Shown: positions 1 through 9,809, counted from the stretch's first letter. The stretch: 33,424 nt of DNA from an uncultured Prevotella sp. (GCA_946402275.1 CAMIVY010000031.1:1-33424), one strand, 5' to 3'. A program made the numbers and translations. The notes: generated from the letters alone by a model not told the origin.

Positions 1-452
1 ACCTTGAACTCCTTGATGAACGTAGCCACGTTCTTGTTGGAGATGACGGTACACTCGTACTCCTTGACGCCGAGGATGCTTTCGTCGACATGAATCTTGA
101 GGTCGCCCTTCACCTTACACTGGCAACCGAGTCGCCAGCCAGCCTTGATTTCCTTACGGGTGAAGTGAGGCTTCTCGGAATCGAGTATCTCGCCCCCACC
201 CTCGAGTACCTGCACCTTGCACTGTCCGCACGATGCCTTACCGCCACAAGCGCTGGGCAGGAAGACACCATTCTCGTTCAGGGTAGACATGAGCGAGTTG
301 CCCTGGGCTACGGAGATGGTACGGTCGCCGTTGATTTCAATATTCACGTTGCCTGAGGGGCTGAGGTACTTCTTAGCCACCAGCAGGATAATCACGAGCA
401 AGAGTATTACGATGAGGAATACTCCGATACTATATGCAATAAACTGTCCCAT
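1..452 (-). CDS. nqrF: Na+-NQR subunit F, N-terminal part (cut by window edge)
   Basis: This is the NADH-oxidising entry subunit of the Na+-translocating NADH:quinone reductase of the inner membrane. About 150 residues are visible, starting at an ATG whose complement ends at 452. One N-terminal membrane anchor (residues about 4-26) is followed by a ferredoxin-type 2Fe-2S domain. Its cysteines C69, C75, C78 and C110 match the C-x5-C-x2-C...C spacing of NqrF with an offset of one from the Vibrio numbering. The FAD and NADH domains would lie beyond the left edge. It is the last gene of nqrABCDEF, starting 8 bases after the nqrE stop. Confidence 0.95.
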   Translation of the reverse strand, partial: MGQFIAYSIGVFLIVILLLVIILLVAKKYLSPSGNVNIEINGDRTISVAQGNSLMSTLNENGVFLPSACGGKASCGQCKVQVLEGGGEILDSEKPHFTRKEIKAGWRLGCQCKVKGDLKIHVDESILGVKEYECTVISNKNVATFIKEFK

Positions 453-460
453 ACCTTCTA

Positions 461-1087
461 TTAAATATTAAGTCCAGAGAAACACATCATGGCCATGGCC
501 ATCAGACCAACGGTGATGAATACAATGCCGAGGCCCTGCAGCGGACGGGGTACGTCCGAGTACTGCATCTTCTCGCGAATGGCACCCAGGGCTACGATAG
601 CCAGCGTCCAGCCGAGACCTGAACCGAAACCGTAGAAGACGGCATCCCACACCGAGGTAATAGCCTGCGAGTTGGAGGGGTCCATCAAAATGCGCTGCTG
701 CATGAACAGCGAGGCACCCATGATGGCGCAGTTGACGGCAATCAGCGGCAGGAAGATACCCAGAGCAGCATAGAGCGACGGAGAATACTTCTCGACCGTC
801 ATCTCGACGAGTTGCACCATGCCGGCAATCACGGCAATGAAGAGAATGAACGATAGATAACTGAGGTCAACGCCCTGAACGAGGCAGTCGGGACCCAACA
901 CCTTGGTCTGCAACAGATAGTTGACGGGAACGGTAACGGTGAGCACGAAGGTCACAGCCAGTCCGAGTCCCAGTGAGGTCTTCACCGTCTTCGACACGGC
1001 AAGGTATGAACACATGCCGAGAAAGAAAGCGAAAATCATATTGTCCACAAAGATGGACCTAAACAGTAATGATATTGCGTGTTCCAT
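461..1087 (-). CDS. nqrE: Na+-NQR subunit E
   Basis: This is an integral membrane subunit of the Na+-NQR complex, 208 residues with about six hydrophobic segments. C26 (in LGMCSYLA) and C120 (in AVNCAIMG) fall exactly where NqrE contributes two cysteines to the iron centre held between NqrD and NqrE in the membrane. Length is normal for the family. It begins 3 bases after the nqrD stop, so translation is probably coupled. Confidence 0.97.
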   Translation of the reverse strand: MEHAISLLFRSIFVDNMIFAFFLGMCSYLAVSKTVKTSLGLGLAVTFVLTVTVPVNYLLQTKVLGPDCLVQGVDLSYLSFILFIAVIAGMVQLVEMTVEKYSPSLYAALGIFLPLIAVNCAIMGASLFMQQRILMDPSNSQAITSVWDAVFYGFGSGLGWTLAIVALGAIREKMQYSDVPRPLQGLGIVFITVGLMAMAMMCFSGLNI

Positions 1088-1090
1088 AGC

Positions 1091-1714
1091 TTACTTCTCC
1101 TTATAAAAATATGCACGATGAATCCAGATGACACAGCCCACGAGAATCAGCGCCATGGCGGGCATCGTCATCATACCATTATTAACATAGCCAAAGTCGT
1201 AGCAGGCATCAGGGATAATCTGGAAGCCCAGCAACGAGCCACGTCCGAAGAACTCGCGGAAGGCACCCACGATAACCAGAATCATGGCGTAGCCCAGTCC
1301 GTTGCCCACACCGTCGAGGAACGAAGGCCAAGGCTTGTTCTGCATGGCGAAGGCCTCCAGACGACCCATCAGAATACAGTTGGTGATAATCAGTCCGACA
1401 TAGACGCTCAGTTCGACGCTGACATCATAGGCAAACGCCTTCAGAATTTGTGAGACAATGGTTACCAGAGCAGCAACAACCACCAGCTGCACCACGATAC
1501 GGATGCGGTTAGGAATGGTGTTGCGGATAATCGAGATAATCACGTTAGAGAAAGCGGTGATTACCGTCACGGCCAGTCCCATCACGATGGCGGGCTTCAG
1601 CTGCGAGGTCACAGCCAAGGCCGAGCAGATGCCCAGCACCTGTCCAAGGATAGGATGGTCAACGTTCAACGGGTTTGTAAAAACCTCTTTATTTTGTTTA
1701 CTGAATAGTGCCAT
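1091..1714 (-). CDS. nqrD: Na+-NQR subunit D
   Basis: This is an integral membrane subunit paired with NqrE in the Na+ channel part of the enzyme. It has 207 residues and about six membrane segments. C30 (LGICSAL) and C113 (ITNCILMG) are the expected iron ligands that complement those of NqrE. It is separated from nqrC by 34 bases that contain a short 7-bp-like repeat (see 1715-1748); the other visible junctions in this operon are much tighter. Confidence 0.97.
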   Translation of the reverse strand: MALFSKQNKEVFTNPLNVDHPILGQVLGICSALAVTSQLKPAIVMGLAVTVITAFSNVIISIIRNTIPNRIRIVVQLVVVAALVTIVSQILKAFAYDVSVELSVYVGLIITNCILMGRLEAFAMQNKPWPSFLDGVGNGLGYAMILVIVGAFREFFGRGSLLGFQIIPDACYDFGYVNNGMMTMPAMALILVGCVIWIHRAYFYKEK

Positions 1715-1748
1715 AATAGTAATTTACGATTTACACATTTACAATTTA
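1715..1748. repeat. Short 7-bp-like tandem tract inside the nqr operon
   Basis: The only long spacer in the nqr operon holds four imperfect copies of a unit like AATTTAC (AATTTAC, GATTTAC, ACATTTAC, AATTTAC). It resembles, in style, the 7-bp tracts found elsewhere in this window. No hairpin is evident. Confidence 0.5.
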
Positions 1749-2366
1749 CTATTTATTTCTCAGCAGGTTGATGTAAGGTTTCAATCCGTCGCGAAGCATA
1801 TCGCTGACACCATTAGAGGTCAGCGTGGCTCCCGTGACACAATCGACTTCAGAGACAGGGTTCTCAACCTTCTTGACAACAGCAATGGCTATGTTGCCCT
1901 GCTCGTCCTGAATCTTCTTGCCCTGGAACTTCTCCTGCCAAGCCTGTGAGTCCTTGATTTCTGCACCCAGACCAGCCGTCTCCGACTCGTGGTTGAAGTA
2001 GGCACCATTGATGGTGTTCAGATCGTCATTGACAGAGACAAAAGCCGAGATGCCACCCCAAAGGCCCATGCCCTTCAAGGGGAACACATACTTCTGCTGA
2101 CCATCAACCTCGCAGACATAGTATTTCAAGCCGTTCTCTTCCTTCTCGTCCTTCACCACCTCGGCATACTTGGCTTCAGCTTCGGCACCGTCCAAGCCGC
2201 GGATGTTCAGCGAGTAGAGAATCTGCTTCTTCACGTCGAGGGCCACATTAGCGTCCTGCATGGGCTTCAATGCCTGATAGACGAAAGCCAACAGGAAGGC
2301 CACGATGACCACCAATATCGTACTATATATTATAATGTACGCGTTAGAGTTTGTATTCAGTTTCAT
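1749..2366 (-). CDS. nqrC: Na+-NQR subunit C
   Basis: This is the periplasmic FMN-carrying subunit of Na+-NQR. It has 205 residues, one N-terminal membrane anchor (about 10-32) and an FMN-binding domain. The motif TGATLTS near the C-terminus holds Thr181, the expected phosphoester attachment site for covalent FMN. The protein is clearly shorter than the roughly 260-residue proteobacterial form. Its start overlaps the nqrB stop by 4 bases, indicating translational coupling. Confidence 0.96.
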   Translation of the reverse strand: MKLNTNSNAYIIIYSTILVVIVAFLLAFVYQALKPMQDANVALDVKKQILYSLNIRGLDGAEAEAKYAEVVKDEKEENGLKYYVCEVDGQQKYVFPLKGMGLWGGISAFVSVNDDLNTINGAYFNHESETAGLGAEIKDSQAWQEKFQGKKIQDEQGNIAIAVVKKVENPVSEVDCVTGATLTSNGVSDMLRDGLKPYINLLRNK

Positions 2367-3523
2367 TTTGTACCTCCTCTCTTTAAGCGTTTCGAAATGT
2401 TACGCTCCACGATGAAGTGGTCAATCATAGGAGCAATCATGTTACCAAAGAAGATGGCCAGCATCATACCCTCGGGGTAACCGGCATTCTTGACACGGAT
2501 AATCACAGCCATGGCACCGATGATGAAGCCATAGATGAACTGTCCGGTAGTGGTGCGGCACGAGGTGACGGGATCGGTAGCCATGAAGACGGCACCGAAG
2601 GCAAAGCCACCCAGCACGAAGTGATGCCACCAAACCATGTTGGTTGCACCCATCTGCTCGAACAGGATAGCCATCAAGCCACCACCTACGAAGACACTCA
2701 GCATGGTGCGCCATGAGGCAATGCCCGTCCACAGCAGGATAAAGGCGCCAATGGCAATAGCAATGACCGAGGTCTCACCAATAGAGCCAGGAATGAAACC
2801 GAATATCATGTCGCAGATACAGGTGTCAGGAGTAATGCCCTGTGCCACCTGACCCAGCGGTGTAGCAGCGGTAAATCCGTCTGGCAGCGTGTTGCCCAGT
2901 CCGAAGATGCTGTCCTGAGCCACCCATACCTGATCGCCCGTCATCTTGGACGGATAGGCGAAGAACAGGAACATACGGGCAGCGATGGCGGGATTGAAGA
3001 GGTTCATACCCGTTCCACCGAATATCTCCTTGCAGAAGATAACCGAGAAGGCGCAGGCCAAAGCCAGCATCCACAGCGGGCAGCCAATGGGAACAATCAG
3101 GGGAATGAGGATACCTGATACGAGGTAGCCCTCCTGAATCTCCTCGCCTTTCCATTGAGCCCAGATGAACTCAATGCCCAGACCTACGATGTAGCTGACC
3201 AGAATCTTGGGCAGCACAGCCAGGAATCCGTAGCAGAAGATTTCAAAGAACGAGGCCATAGCCAACGTACCGGCTGCCAGGAAGTTCTGGTAACCCACAT
3301 TGTACATACCAAACAGCATGGCAGGCATCAGTGCAATGACCACCATACTCATAATGCGCTTCGAGTCTATCGCGTCGTGAATGTTGACACCCGTGCGAGC
3401 CGTCGTATTGGGCACGTAGAGGAAAGTCTCGAAGCCGTCGAACACCGAGCGGAAAGCGTGCAACTTGCCACCCTCTTCAAAGTTCGGCTTAATCTTATTG
3501 AGATAGTTTCTTAATGCTTTCAT
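2363..3523 (-). CDS. nqrB: Na+-NQR subunit B
   Basis: This is the large membrane subunit that carries covalent FMN and, by family knowledge, riboflavin, and forms much of the Na+ path. It has 386 residues and about ten membrane segments. The motif DGFTAATPLG holds Thr221, at the position of the FMN-linked Thr of the S/T-x-A-T motif in this family. It starts one base after the nqrA stop and overlaps nqrC by 4 bases. Confidence 0.97.
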   Translation of the reverse strand: MKALRNYLNKIKPNFEEGGKLHAFRSVFDGFETFLYVPNTTARTGVNIHDAIDSKRIMSMVVIALMPAMLFGMYNVGYQNFLAAGTLAMASFFEIFCYGFLAVLPKILVSYIVGLGIEFIWAQWKGEEIQEGYLVSGILIPLIVPIGCPLWMLALACAFSVIFCKEIFGGTGMNLFNPAIAARMFLFFAYPSKMTGDQVWVAQDSIFGLGNTLPDGFTAATPLGQVAQGITPDTCICDMIFGFIPGSIGETSVIAIAIGAFILLWTGIASWRTMLSVFVGGGLMAILFEQMGATNMVWWHHFVLGGFAFGAVFMATDPVTSCRTTTGQFIYGFIIGAMAVIIRVKNAGYPEGMMLAIFFGNMIAPMIDHFIVERNISKRLKRGGTK

Positions 3524-3524
3524 A

Positions 3525-4907
3525 CTATGCGTTTTCTTTACGTAAAATGTTCAGACCTTCACGAACGATGCGCTGCAATTCCAACTTCGACGAGTCCACG
3601 AACTCTGCCAATGCAAAGTCCTCGGGAGCCACCTCGTAGATGCCCAGAGCCTCCTGACGGTCAATGTCACCGGCAATGATAGCCTTGATGAGGTATTCGC
3701 CGTAGATGTCCATCGGCAACACTTTGTCATACTCGCCACTCATAATCATGTGGCGCTCACCACCCTTGATGCGGGCATCGAGGGCATACTGCTTCTTCTT
3801 GCTACAGAACCAAGGATTCTGCAACCAAGAGAAATAGCTGCGATTTACAGAGAACTGGTTGAGACGGGGAAGAATCCAACCCAACACCTCATCGGCATCG
3901 TCACCCTCTGGAATTACTGTAATCTCAGAAGTATGGGCTCCCAAGAAGCCATCCTTTGTAGTGGGGCGTCCCGTCAGCACGTTACCATTGATGATGCGGA
4001 CATGATGGTCTGCATCGTAGCTGTTTGAAAGCAGGGTGGACAATTCCTCACCCACCAGCATATCGGCATAGGCCGGAGAGTTAATCTCGCTGCCGCAAAG
4101 GGCAACACGTCTGCGCAAATCCACCTTGCCGGTATTGAACAGACGGCCAATGAATAGTACTACCGTCGGGTCGCCAATGGTCCAAACCACCTCACCCTTG
4201 TTGACAGGGGCAATATGATTGACCTGAACACCCACATTACCGGCAGGACAGGGACCGTCAAAGATGGTCAGCTCTGCAAAGTTGTCAATGCCCAGACGGC
4301 GAATCTCCGTCTGAAAGTCGGGCTGAATACCCAGACCCACATGCGTCTTGGCAATCTTCGACAAGGCTATGATACCCGTCACAAAGTCCTGTTCCTGACC
4401 CTTCGCCTCGAATTGGAAGTCGCCAGCAAGAGGCTTGTCGCGCAAAGCAGACACGAAAATTGCCTTAGGCTGCACTGAAGGATTAGTTGACACAGCGTAA
4501 GGCAACTGATTGATATAGCCAAAGATGCCAGCCTTGAGCAGCGCATCAATAACCTGCTGACCCGTCATCTGGGCTACATCCTTCTTGCCAAAATCAACCT
4601 GCACTTGCTGAGCATCGGCTTCCACCTTGACGCAGAGCACTTTTCTCCGTTCGCCACGCACCACCTCGCGGACTGTTCCGCTAACGGGGGAGGCAAACTT
4701 CACTTCGGGATATACCTTGTTAATGAACAAAGCATCCCCGGCCTTGACTTTATCGCCTTCCTTGACAACAACCTTGGGAGTAACGCCCTCGAAATCGTCG
4801 GGAACCAATGCATACAGCCCCTTCGATTGGAGATTAATCAACTGCTCTCTGGCTTTGCCTTGGAGGTTAATGTCCAAGCCTTTGTGTAACTTGATTACAT
4901 TTGCCAT
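3525..4907 (-). CDS. nqrA: Na+-NQR subunit A
   Basis: This is the soluble quinone-side subunit of Na+-NQR, facing the cytoplasm. It has 460 residues, close to the usual 445-450. The N-terminus (about 30-75) shows the barrel-sandwich segment typical of NqrA and RnfC, and the rest matches the NqrA/SLBB layout. It is the first gene of the operon. A divergent TamB-like gene begins 165 bases upstream. Confidence 0.96.
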   Translation of the reverse strand: MANVIKLHKGLDINLQGKAREQLINLQSKGLYALVPDDFEGVTPKVVVKEGDKVKAGDALFINKVYPEVKFASPVSGTVREVVRGERRKVLCVKVEADAQQVQVDFGKKDVAQMTGQQVIDALLKAGIFGYINQLPYAVSTNPSVQPKAIFVSALRDKPLAGDFQFEAKGQEQDFVTGIIALSKIAKTHVGLGIQPDFQTEIRRLGIDNFAELTIFDGPCPAGNVGVQVNHIAPVNKGEVVWTIGDPTVVLFIGRLFNTGKVDLRRRVALCGSEINSPAYADMLVGEELSTLLSNSYDADHHVRIINGNVLTGRPTTKDGFLGAHTSEITVIPEGDDADEVLGWILPRLNQFSVNRSYFSWLQNPWFCSKKKQYALDARIKGGERHMIMSGEYDKVLPMDIYGEYLIKAIIAGDIDRQEALGIYEVAPEDFALAEFVDSSKLELQRIVREGLNILRKENA

Positions 4908-4950
4908 TATAAAACTGATGAATTTGAATAGTTTCTCTGTAAGAATGCTG

Positions 4951-4985
4951 CAAAATTACTAAAAAATAGACATATCATGCGCAAA
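4951..4985 (-). promoter_or_regulatory. Candidate promoter of nqrABCDEF
   Basis: On the minus strand there is a -7-type box TAATTTTG (complement of 4951-4958) and a -33-type TTTG (complement of 4982-4985). The spacer is 23 bases, a little longer than the usual 19-21, so the -33 part is uncertain. Confidence 0.35.
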
Positions 4986-5023
4986 AATCCTACGAATTAT
5001 TCATCATTCCCAACTTTTTAATG

Positions 5024-5031
5024 TAATTTTG
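5024..5031 (+). promoter_or_regulatory. Candidate -7 box for the TamB-like gene
   Basis: TAATTTTG fits the Bacteroidetes TAnnTTTG box and lies 42 bases before the TTG start at 5073. I see no good TTTG at the expected -33 distance. Confidence 0.3.
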
Positions 5032-5072
5032 TGCCAAAATTGAAGCGAAACCAAAAAAATTGCTATCTCTAA

Positions 5073-8000
5073 TTGCCAGTTTTGAAGATTATCAGACGCA
5101 TATTGACCACTATCGTATGGACCATATTGGGGCTGTACATCTTTTTGCTGATAGCAGTCAACCTGCCTATTGTTCAGGAATATATTGGTGACAAGACCGA
5201 ACAACTATTGTCTAAGAAGCTAGGCACTAGCGTAACCATAGGTCGGATAGGCATTGGAGCATTGTTCAATGAACTGACCCTGGACGAGGTACAGATAGAA
5301 GACCAAAAGGGCAAAGAAATGCTGTGGTTCGGCCGATTGTCAGCCAAAGTAGAGTTGCTGCCGCTATTGAATGGAAAGATCGTCATCACGAAAGCTCAAG
5401 TGTTCAGTAGTCATGCCAGACTCTATCAAAAAACGGAGAAAGACCCGCTGAACATACAATTCATGATTGACTCGCTGGCATCGAAAGACACCACCAGCAC
5501 CACCCAACTCGATTTACGCATCAACTCGTTGATTGTGCGTCACACCAGCGTGAGCTACGACTGTCTGAACGCACCCAGAACCCCCATGCAGTTTAATCCG
5601 AAACACCTTTGGCTGAAAAACATCACAGCGCATATCACCTTAAAGGCATTGAGGGAAGACACTATCAACCTGAACGTAAAACGCCTGGCTTTCAAGGAAC
5701 AGTCGGGACTAAAGTTGGACAGGCTTTCTTTCCGACTAAAAGGTGGAAAAACGGGCAGTACCCTACGGAAATTCATTTTAAGAATGCCAGGAACCGATGT
5801 CAAACTAGGTCTTCTTCAAGCCTCCTATCACATAAAGAACGACAGTCTGGACTGGTCGTCACTGAAATACTCGGGAAGCATAGAGCCATCGACCATCACC
5901 CTGTCCGACGTGGCATGTTTCTTGCCTTCATTAAAGAAATTCAACAGCACGCTGACGGTGAAATCGGCATTTAAAGGCAAAGGAGAACAAGTGACCATAG
6001 AGGAACTTGCCGTGAGCTCAACCACTGGCGACATTGGACTGAACATGTCGGCATGGATAAACGGGTTCAAGCAAACACTCCCCAAGTGGCAGGCGAATAT
6101 AGATCAACTTGACTTGTCGGCAAAGACCATCAACTTCATTTCAGAGAACCTCAAAGGCAAAAAGGCTGAAATACCGCCCATTGCAAACCGTATGGGACGA
6201 ATAATGCTGAAAGGAACCACGACAGGAGAAGGTCTGCAGAACATCACTACACATAACCTGCTGAATACAGATGCCGGAAACATCATCGTAAACCTGACGA
6301 TGAACGAACAACGCAAATTGAGCGGCGACATCAATACCGCTGGAATGAACTTAAGACGACTGCTTGACAATCCTAACTTCGGACAGGTAGCCACCCGCAT
6401 AGCTCTCAGCGGGCAATTGTCTAAAAACGGTGATATCACCATGACAGCCGACGGAATAATAAATGAATTCGAATACAACAGATACCAATATAAAAATATC
6501 AAGGTTAACGGTTTATACAGCAAAGACGACATCCATGGAACAGCCAGCATTGACGATCCCAACATCGGAGTGGAAGTAGAGGGTATCGTACAGAAACAGG
6601 GCCGACAGCATAATGTGGAGATTACAGCTCTGGTGGATCATCTGGCACCGAAACATATCAACCTGACCGACAAATGGGACGAAGCCACCTTCACGGGTAA
6701 AATCAATGTGAATTTCACTGCCAGCAACGTAAACGACGCTGTGGGAAGCATCGACCTGAGCGACTTTGCCATGATTTCTCCCACAGGGAACTATGCACTC
6801 GGAAACCTCCATGTCGAGTCAGGATACACCGAAGAAATTCATCACATGACGTTGGACAGCGACTTCGGCAATGTAGAAATAACGGGAGATTTCGATTATG
6901 AAACACTCCCCCAGAGCTTCACCAACTTCCTGGCATCCAAGTTGCCTACCCTGCCAGGAATTCCGAAGGTCAATCCGAATACGAACAACAACTTCGTCAT
7001 CTCTGCTAACATACACAAGTCGGACTGGTTAGAAAAATTGCTGCAAGTGCCCGTGAAGCTTCCTCAACCACTACGTTTGCAAGGCATGGTGAACGATCCG
7101 CAACAGAGCATAGAGCTGGAATGTCAGATTCCCCAGATTTACTATAAGGAGAACCAATATACCAATGTTCTCATTAACCTGTCATCGCCAGGCGATTCTC
7201 TGAAATATGACATCAGTGTGACCAAACTGATGGACGACGGGGAATACTTCGACCTCAAAGCGGTAGGCAATGCCATCAACAACAACCTGTTTACGGCCTT
7301 CACATGGGACAATCACGAGCCATCTCCCATGAAAGGACAGTTGAATGCCACCATCAGCTTTGACACCTCTTTAGACAACAAGCAGATGGTATATGTCAGC
7401 GTGGAACCTTCGGAGATGAACATCCACAATCAGCATTGGACCATCGAGCCTGCATTCATCAGCTATTCAAAGAACAACATTGGCATCAGCAATTTCTCCA
7501 TCCGCAAAGACAAACAATTCCTGACGCTGAACGGCACGGTATCAGAAAGCCCTGCCGATGCGCTGAACATACAAATGCAAGAAATCGACATCAAATACAT
7601 TCTGAATCTGATCAACTTCCATTCTGTGGAATTTGACGGACTAGCCACTGGTGGAGGCAACGTCCGGGGTGTCTTTGGTGAACTGGAAGCCGATGGAAAA
7701 CTGAAGGTAAGAAATTTCAAGTTCGAGCGAGGCAGAATGGGGACATTAGATGCAAACGTCAGCTGGAACAAGATAGAAAAGCAGATTGATATTCAAGCCA
7801 TTGCAGACGACGGAAAAGACGCCCAGACTTATGTTGACGGCTATGTGTCGCCCGACAGGAACTATATTGATTTAGCCATCCGCGCTGAGGGTACACACTT
7901 GGACTTTGCCCAGTCGTTCACCAAAAGTTTCCTGAGCAGCGTGACAGGTCATGCCCAAGGAGCCGTCAGGCTGGCTGGTCCTCTGGATGCCGTCAACCTG

Positions 8001-9536
8001 ACCGGAGAACTGGCATTGAATGGAAAGGTACATGTCAGTACGCTGGGAACAGACTACGAGTTGCGCAACGACACCGTTCGCATGGTTCCCAATGAGATAG
8101 AATTCCCTCATTGCACCATCTACGACATCAACAATCATGAGGCCATACTGACCGGTGCCATCCATCACAAGGAACTGACCGACATGACTTACGACATCTT
8201 TGTCGAAGCCAAAGAGCTGTTGGCATTTGATTTCAAGGACTTCTCGCGTCCTGTTGATAACGGACAGCCCAAGGACGAGCATCAGGACGAGACCTTCTAT
8301 GGAACTGTTTACGCCACAGGTAACGTCGGTATTCACGGGCGGGAAGGAAGCGTGGTGATTGAAGCCGATGTCACCCCACTCCGCAATTCAGTTTTCGTCT
8401 ATAACGCAGCTTCCCCCGAGACAGTCGGTAATCAGGAGTTCATTCGATGGAATATTCCGAAGGACGCACTAGACTCTGATGACAATCTATCCAGCCTTGA
8501 TACCGACTACCGTTCCGACATGACCTTGCGACTAAAGATGAACATGTCACCAGAGGCAGCCATCAGACTGCTTATGGACCCTTCCACCAACGACTACATC
8601 ACATTAAGAGGTGACGGCGAGCTACACGCTACCTATTTCAACAAAGGTGGTTTCCAGATGTTTGGCACCTACCGCGTGACGGAGGGCACCTATGGACTGA
8701 CTATCCAGAACGTCATCAAGAAGAACTTTATCTTCAAAGACGGCGGAACCATCGTCTTTGGTGGCGACCCATACGACGCTCAACTGAATCTGCAGGCACA
8801 ATACACGGTGAACGGCGTCAGCCTGTCCGACCTGAATGTGGGCCGCAGCTTCTCGAACACCGTGCGCGTAAACTGCCTCATGAATATTTCCGGACAACCG
8901 AAGGCACCCGTCATCGACTTCGACCTAGACATTCCCAACGTCAATTCTGACGAGAAACAGATGGTTCGCTCCATCATTAACGGACAGGAGGAGATGAACC
9001 AGCAAGTCATCTATCTGCTGGCGGTAGGACGTTTCTACCCGCAAGGAGCCAACAATGCAGGAGCGGAAGATGAAAACGGCCGCAGCAAGACATCATTGGC
9101 CATGCAGAGTCTATTGTCTGGAACCATCAGCGGACAGATCAACAGCGTCCTAGGACAAGTCATCAAGAGCAATAACTGGAGCTTCGGAGCCAATATCTCC
9201 ACAGGCGATGAAGGATGGAACAACGCAGAATACGAAGGATTGATAAGCGGCCGCCTGTTTAACAACCGGCTACTCATCAACGGACAGTTCGGCTACCGCG
9301 ACAACTCCAAAACGGCCAATCCGTCGTTTATTGGCGATTTCGACATTCGATACCTGCTCTTCCCCAACGGCAATTTGGCACTTAAGATTTACAATCAGAC
9401 CAACGACCGCTATTTCACCAAATCGTCGCTGAATACGCAAGGTCTGGGCATTATCTTAAAAAAAGACTTTGACGGCATTCACGACCTTTTTGGAATCAAA
9501 AAGAAGGGAAAAGTGAAAAGGGCGCTCGACCCATAG
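5073..9536 (+). CDS. tamB: TamB-like translocation and assembly module protein (AsmA/TamB superfamily)
   Basis: This is a very long (1487 residues) envelope protein expected to bridge inner and outer membrane and help outer-membrane biogenesis or lipid transport. One N-terminal membrane anchor (about 5-32) is followed by long beta-rich AsmA-like sequence. The last 350 residues resemble the C-terminal TamB domain (formerly DUF490). No ATG precedes the anchor: a stop codon lies directly before TTG 5073, and a second in-frame TTG is at 5082, so a TTG start is very likely. The last codons and the TAG stop lie inside a repeat element (9527-9561), so the C-terminal residues KRALDP are probably repeat-derived. 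A BamA-like partner is not visible in this window. Confidence 0.85.
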   Translation: MPVLKIIRRILTTIVWTILGLYIFLLIAVNLPIVQEYIGDKTEQLLSKKLGTSVTIGRIGIGALFNELTLDEVQIEDQKGKEMLWFGRLSAKVELLPLLNGKIVITKAQVFSSHARLYQKTEKDPLNIQFMIDSLASKDTTSTTQLDLRINSLIVRHTSVSYDCLNAPRTPMQFNPKHLWLKNITAHITLKALREDTINLNVKRLAFKEQSGLKLDRLSFRLKGGKTGSTLRKFILRMPGTDVKLGLLQASYHIKNDSLDWSSLKYSGSIEPSTITLSDVACFLPSLKKFNSTLTVKSAFKGKGEQVTIEELAVSSTTGDIGLNMSAWINGFKQTLPKWQANIDQLDLSAKTINFISENLKGKKAEIPPIANRMGRIMLKGTTTGEGLQNITTHNLLNTDAGNIIVNLTMNEQRKLSGDINTAGMNLRRLLDNPNFGQVATRIALSGQLSKNGDITMTADGIINEFEYNRYQYKNIKVNGLYSKDDIHGTASIDDPNIGVEVEGIVQKQGRQHNVEITALVDHLAPKHINLTDKWDEATFTGKINVNFTASNVNDAVGSIDLSDFAMISPTGNYALGNLHVESGYTEEIHHMTLDSDFGNVEITGDFDYETLPQSFTNFLASKLPTLPGIPKVNPNTNNNFVISANIHKSDWLEKLLQVPVKLPQPLRLQGMVNDPQQSIELECQIPQIYYKENQYTNVLINLSSPGDSLKYDISVTKLMDDGEYFDLKAVGNAINNNLFTAFTWDNHEPSPMKGQLNATISFDTSLDNKQMVYVSVEPSEMNIHNQHWTIEPAFISYSKNNIGISNFSIRKDKQFLTLNGTVSESPADALNIQMQEIDIKYILNLINFHSVEFDGLATGGGNVRGVFGELEADGKLKVRNFKFERGRMGTLDANVSWNKIEKQIDIQAIADDGKDAQTYVDGYVSPDRNYIDLAIRAEGTHLDFAQSFTKSFLSSVTGHAQGAVRLAGPLDAVNLTGELALNGKVHVSTLGTDYELRNDTVRMVPNEIEFPHCTIYDINNHEAILTGAIHHKELTDMTYDIFVEAKELLAFDFKDFSRPVDNGQPKDEHQDETFYGTVYATGNVGIHGREGSVVIEADVTPLRNSVFVYNAASPETVGNQEFIRWNIPKDALDSDDNLSSLDTDYRSDMTLRLKMNMSPEAAIRLLMDPSTNDYITLRGDGELHATYFNKGGFQMFGTYRVTEGTYGLTIQNVIKKNFIFKDGGTIVFGGDPYDAQLNLQAQYTVNGVSLSDLNVGRSFSNTVRVNCLMNISGQPKAPVIDFDLDIPNVNSDEKQMVRSIINGQEEMNQQVIYLLAVGRFYPQGANNAGAEDENGRSKTSLAMQSLLSGTISGQINSVLGQVIKSNNWSFGANISTGDEGWNNAEYEGLISGRLFNNRLLINGQFGYRDNSKTANPSFIGDFDIRYLLFPNGNLALKIYNQTNDRYFTKSSLNTQGLGIILKKDFDGIHDLFGIKKKGKVKRALDP

Positions 9537-9561
9537 GTCGCTTTGCACCTTTAGGTCAAAG
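9527..9561 (+). repeat. Two-hairpin element copy 1 (overlaps the TamB stop)
   Basis: Hairpin a is CGACC-CATA-GGTCG (9527-9540) and hairpin b is CTTTG-c-ACC-TTTA-GGT-CAAAG (9541-9561). GCGCT-type sequence precedes it, and AAGTGAAAAG-like repeats flank both sides. The TAG stop of the TamB-like gene lies in the loop and right arm of hairpin a. The pair could also act as a terminator-like structure, but no T-run follows. Confidence 0.75.
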
Positions 9562-9650
9562 AAAAGTGAAAAATTTGCTACCGCCCTCACTATTAATATA
9601 GTTAATTTATTATAAAAGAACACATGCGGCAGCAAATTTCTCACTTTTCA
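9562..9650. repeat. Long imperfect inverted repeat before rpsA
   Basis: The left arm (9562-9584) and right arm (9625-9650) are near-complementary around GTGAAAAATTTGCTACCGC / GCGGCAGCAAATTTCTCAC, 17 of 19 matching. They are separated by about 40 AT-rich bases. The right arm runs into TCACTTTTCACTTTTC, a 7-bp-like repeat. No gene is visible here. Confidence 0.7.
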
Positions 9651-9651
9651 C

Positions 9652-9682
9652 TTTTCAATTTTAACTTAATTTAGTACCTTTG
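9652..9682 (+). promoter_or_regulatory. rpsA: Probable rpsA promoter
   Basis: TACCTTTG at 9675-9682 is a strong TAnnTTTG box. The -33 region is T-rich (TTTTC at 9652) but not a clean TTTG. Transcription would start near 9685 and give a leader of about 143 bases. Confidence 0.5.
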
Positions 9683-9692
9683 CAGCCCAATA

Positions 9693-9809
9693 TCTCCGAA
9701 CGGAGAAATAGGAGCCGGAACAGGCGCTGACTCCTATCAACAATTAACCCTTTAAAGATGGTCTGATAAACGTCTGTTCAGGCCCCGCCCCGACAAACAA
9801 ACGAGGGGC
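9693..9809 (+). promoter_or_regulatory. Structured 5' leader of rpsA
   Basis: Three potential hairpins lie between the promoter and the rpsA start. They are TCTCCG/CGGAGA (9693-9706), TAGGAG/CTCCTA (9709-9736, with an inner GCC/GGC) and GCCCC/GGGGC (9787-9809). Ribosomal protein genes are often autoregulated through leader structures, so an S1-binding leader is a reasonable inference, but no known family is recognised. Confidence 0.45.
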
